Source of the DNA: Acetobacteraceae bacterium
GTDB lineage: Bacteria > Pseudomonadota > Alphaproteobacteria > Acetobacterales > Acetobacteraceae
Reading direction: 5' to 3'
Assembly (NCBI GenBank): GCA_027488195.1
Contig: JAIYCD010000190.1
Location: forward strand, 1 to 34,133
Length of the DNA: 34,133 bases
In this document: piece by piece, positions 33,472-34,133 of the stretch
How the letters are laid out: the number at the start of each line of letters is the position of its first letter
Position numbering within the stretch: position 1 is the first letter of the stretch
Notes under the pieces: generated by a model
Database searches by the model: none
Told to the model about the DNA's origin: nothing
The model's input: only the letters and a program-made list of their open reading frames with translations
Program-made: the position numbers and the translations under genes

Positions 33472-34133
33472 TGTCGAGCAAGGCGCAATCCCGCATCGAG
33501 GCGATGGCCGCCTCCGCCCGCCGCCGCCGCACGCTGCAGGCCTGGCTGCCCTGGCTGGTGATCGCGGGCACCTTCATCCTCTGGGAGCTGGCGACCGAGG
33601 TCTTCGCCATCTCCACCTTCATCCTGCCTGCGCCCACCGACGTCTTCGCCGCCGCGGTGAAATGGTGGAGGCCGCTGCTGGATGACAGCCTGCACACCCT
33701 GCTCTCGACGCTGGCGGGCTTCGGCCTCGCCGTGGTGGCGGGGCTGTTGCTGGGCGTCGCCATCGGCTCCTCCACCCTGGTCTATAAGGGGCTGTATCCG
33801 CTGCTGATCGCCTTCAACTCCATCCCCAAGGTGGCGGTGGTGCCGGTGCTGATCATCTGGTTCGGCATCGGCGTCTGGCCCGCCATCATCACGGCCTTCC
33901 TGATCAGCTTCTTCCCGATCGTCGTGAATGTGGCGACCGGCATCGCGACGGTGGAGCCGGAGCTGCGGGACGTGCTGCGGGCGCTGGGGGCCAAGCCCTC
34001 GGACATCATCCGCAAGGTGGGGCTGCCGCGCGCCATGCCGTATTTCTTCGCCTCGCTGAAGATCGCGATCACGGTGGCCTTCGTGGGCTCCATCATCGCC
34101 GAAAGCGTGGCGCCCAATGCCGGCATCGGGCGG
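33471..34133 (+). CDS. ABC transporter permease (SsuC/TauC type), 3' end missing
   Basis: This gene is not in the ORF track because it runs off the window end. The ATG at 33471 sits on the ATPase stop (TGATG) and reads [22 protein letters not shown], then membrane segments WLPWLVIAGTFILWELATEVF, LLSTLAGFGLAVVAGLLLGVAIG, VAVVPVLIIWFGIGVWPAIITAFLISFFPIVV and others. At least 221 codons are present. The cytoplasmic EAA-type loop that docks on the ATPase is visible (LRALGAKPSDIIRKVGLPRAMPYFF). IPKVAVVPVLIIWFGIG is typical of the NitT/TauT/SsuC permease family. Roughly the last 30-50 residues are probably missing. Confidence 0.95.
   Translation, partial: MSSKAQSRIEAMAASARRRRTLQAWLPWLVIAGTFILWELATEVFAISTFILPAPTDVFAAAVKWWRPLLDDSLHTLLSTLAGFGLAVVAGLLLGVAIGSSTLVYKGLYPLLIAFNSIPKVAVVPVLIIWFGIGVWPAIITAFLISFFPIVVNVATGIATVEPELRDVLRALGAKPSDIIRKVGLPRAMPYFFASLKIAITVAFVGSIIAESVAPNAGIGR

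Noticed and set aside
1-34133. CRISPR arrays, tRNA/rRNA genes, insertion sequences, prophage or toxin-antitoxin genes
   Set aside because: No regular spaced repeats, RNA gene signatures, transposase or phage-like products were recognised in any part of the window.

Overview
The window is a GC-rich bacterial chromosome segment with very tight gene packing. It most resembles an alphaproteobacterium of the Acetobacteraceae (Roseomonas-like) type. This rests on the FtsZ N-terminus ([24 protein letters not shown] style), the long Pro/Ala/Gln FtsZ linker, the MurE DNPR motif for meso-DAP, the GC-saturated third positions, and the many NitT/TauT-type transporter and TfdA/TauD-like genes common in that group. 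The taxonomic call is inference, not a database result.

Region 1 (1-15,346) is a division and cell wall (dcw) cluster on the + strand: ftsI (3' end only), murE, murF, mraY, murD, ftsW, murG, murC, murB, ddl, ftsQ, ftsA, ftsZ. Nearly every junction from ftsI to ftsA is an overlapping stop/start (ATGA or TGATG, or a slightly longer overlap), so the run is probably translated as one coupled unit. It makes lipid II precursors from UDP-MurNAc through UDP-MurNAc-pentapeptide to lipid I and lipid II, and supplies divisome proteins. The only real gap is the 104 bp before ftsZ. That gap holds a perfect consensus DnaA box (TTATCCACA on the - strand) and a GANTC methylation site, suggesting separate cell-cycle control of ftsZ. 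A strong hairpin terminator follows ftsZ.

Region 2 (15,364-22,841) holds housekeeping and accessory genes: nth (-), a DUF2244 membrane protein, gpmI and gshB (+), a small PGPGW/DUF454-like membrane protein and a fatty acid desaturase (-), and a two-Rossmann flavin oxidoreductase followed by an EamA-type exporter (+). Two palindromic elements fill the gap between the exporter and the next, convergent gene.

Region 3 (22,839-29,220): an HMG-CoA lyase-family gene with an overlapping DUF3237 gene (-), then a TetR regulator, a lipoprotein membrane-fusion protein and an RND permease (+). The short, AT-rich regulator-to-pump gap carries a promoter candidate, inverted repeats and a hairpin that holds the ribosome binding site.

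Region 4 (29,331-34,133): a TfdA/TauD-like 2-oxoglutarate dioxygenase (+), a rhodanese and an RMD1/DUF155 protein (-), and a NitT/TauT/SsuA-type ABC transporter (solute-binding protein, ATPase, permease). The permease runs off the window end and is absent from the ORF track. No rRNA, tRNA, CRISPR array, insertion sequence or phage gene was seen, and no gene-free stretch exceeds about 160 bp. I found no clear new multi-gene system. The most interesting signals are regulatory.
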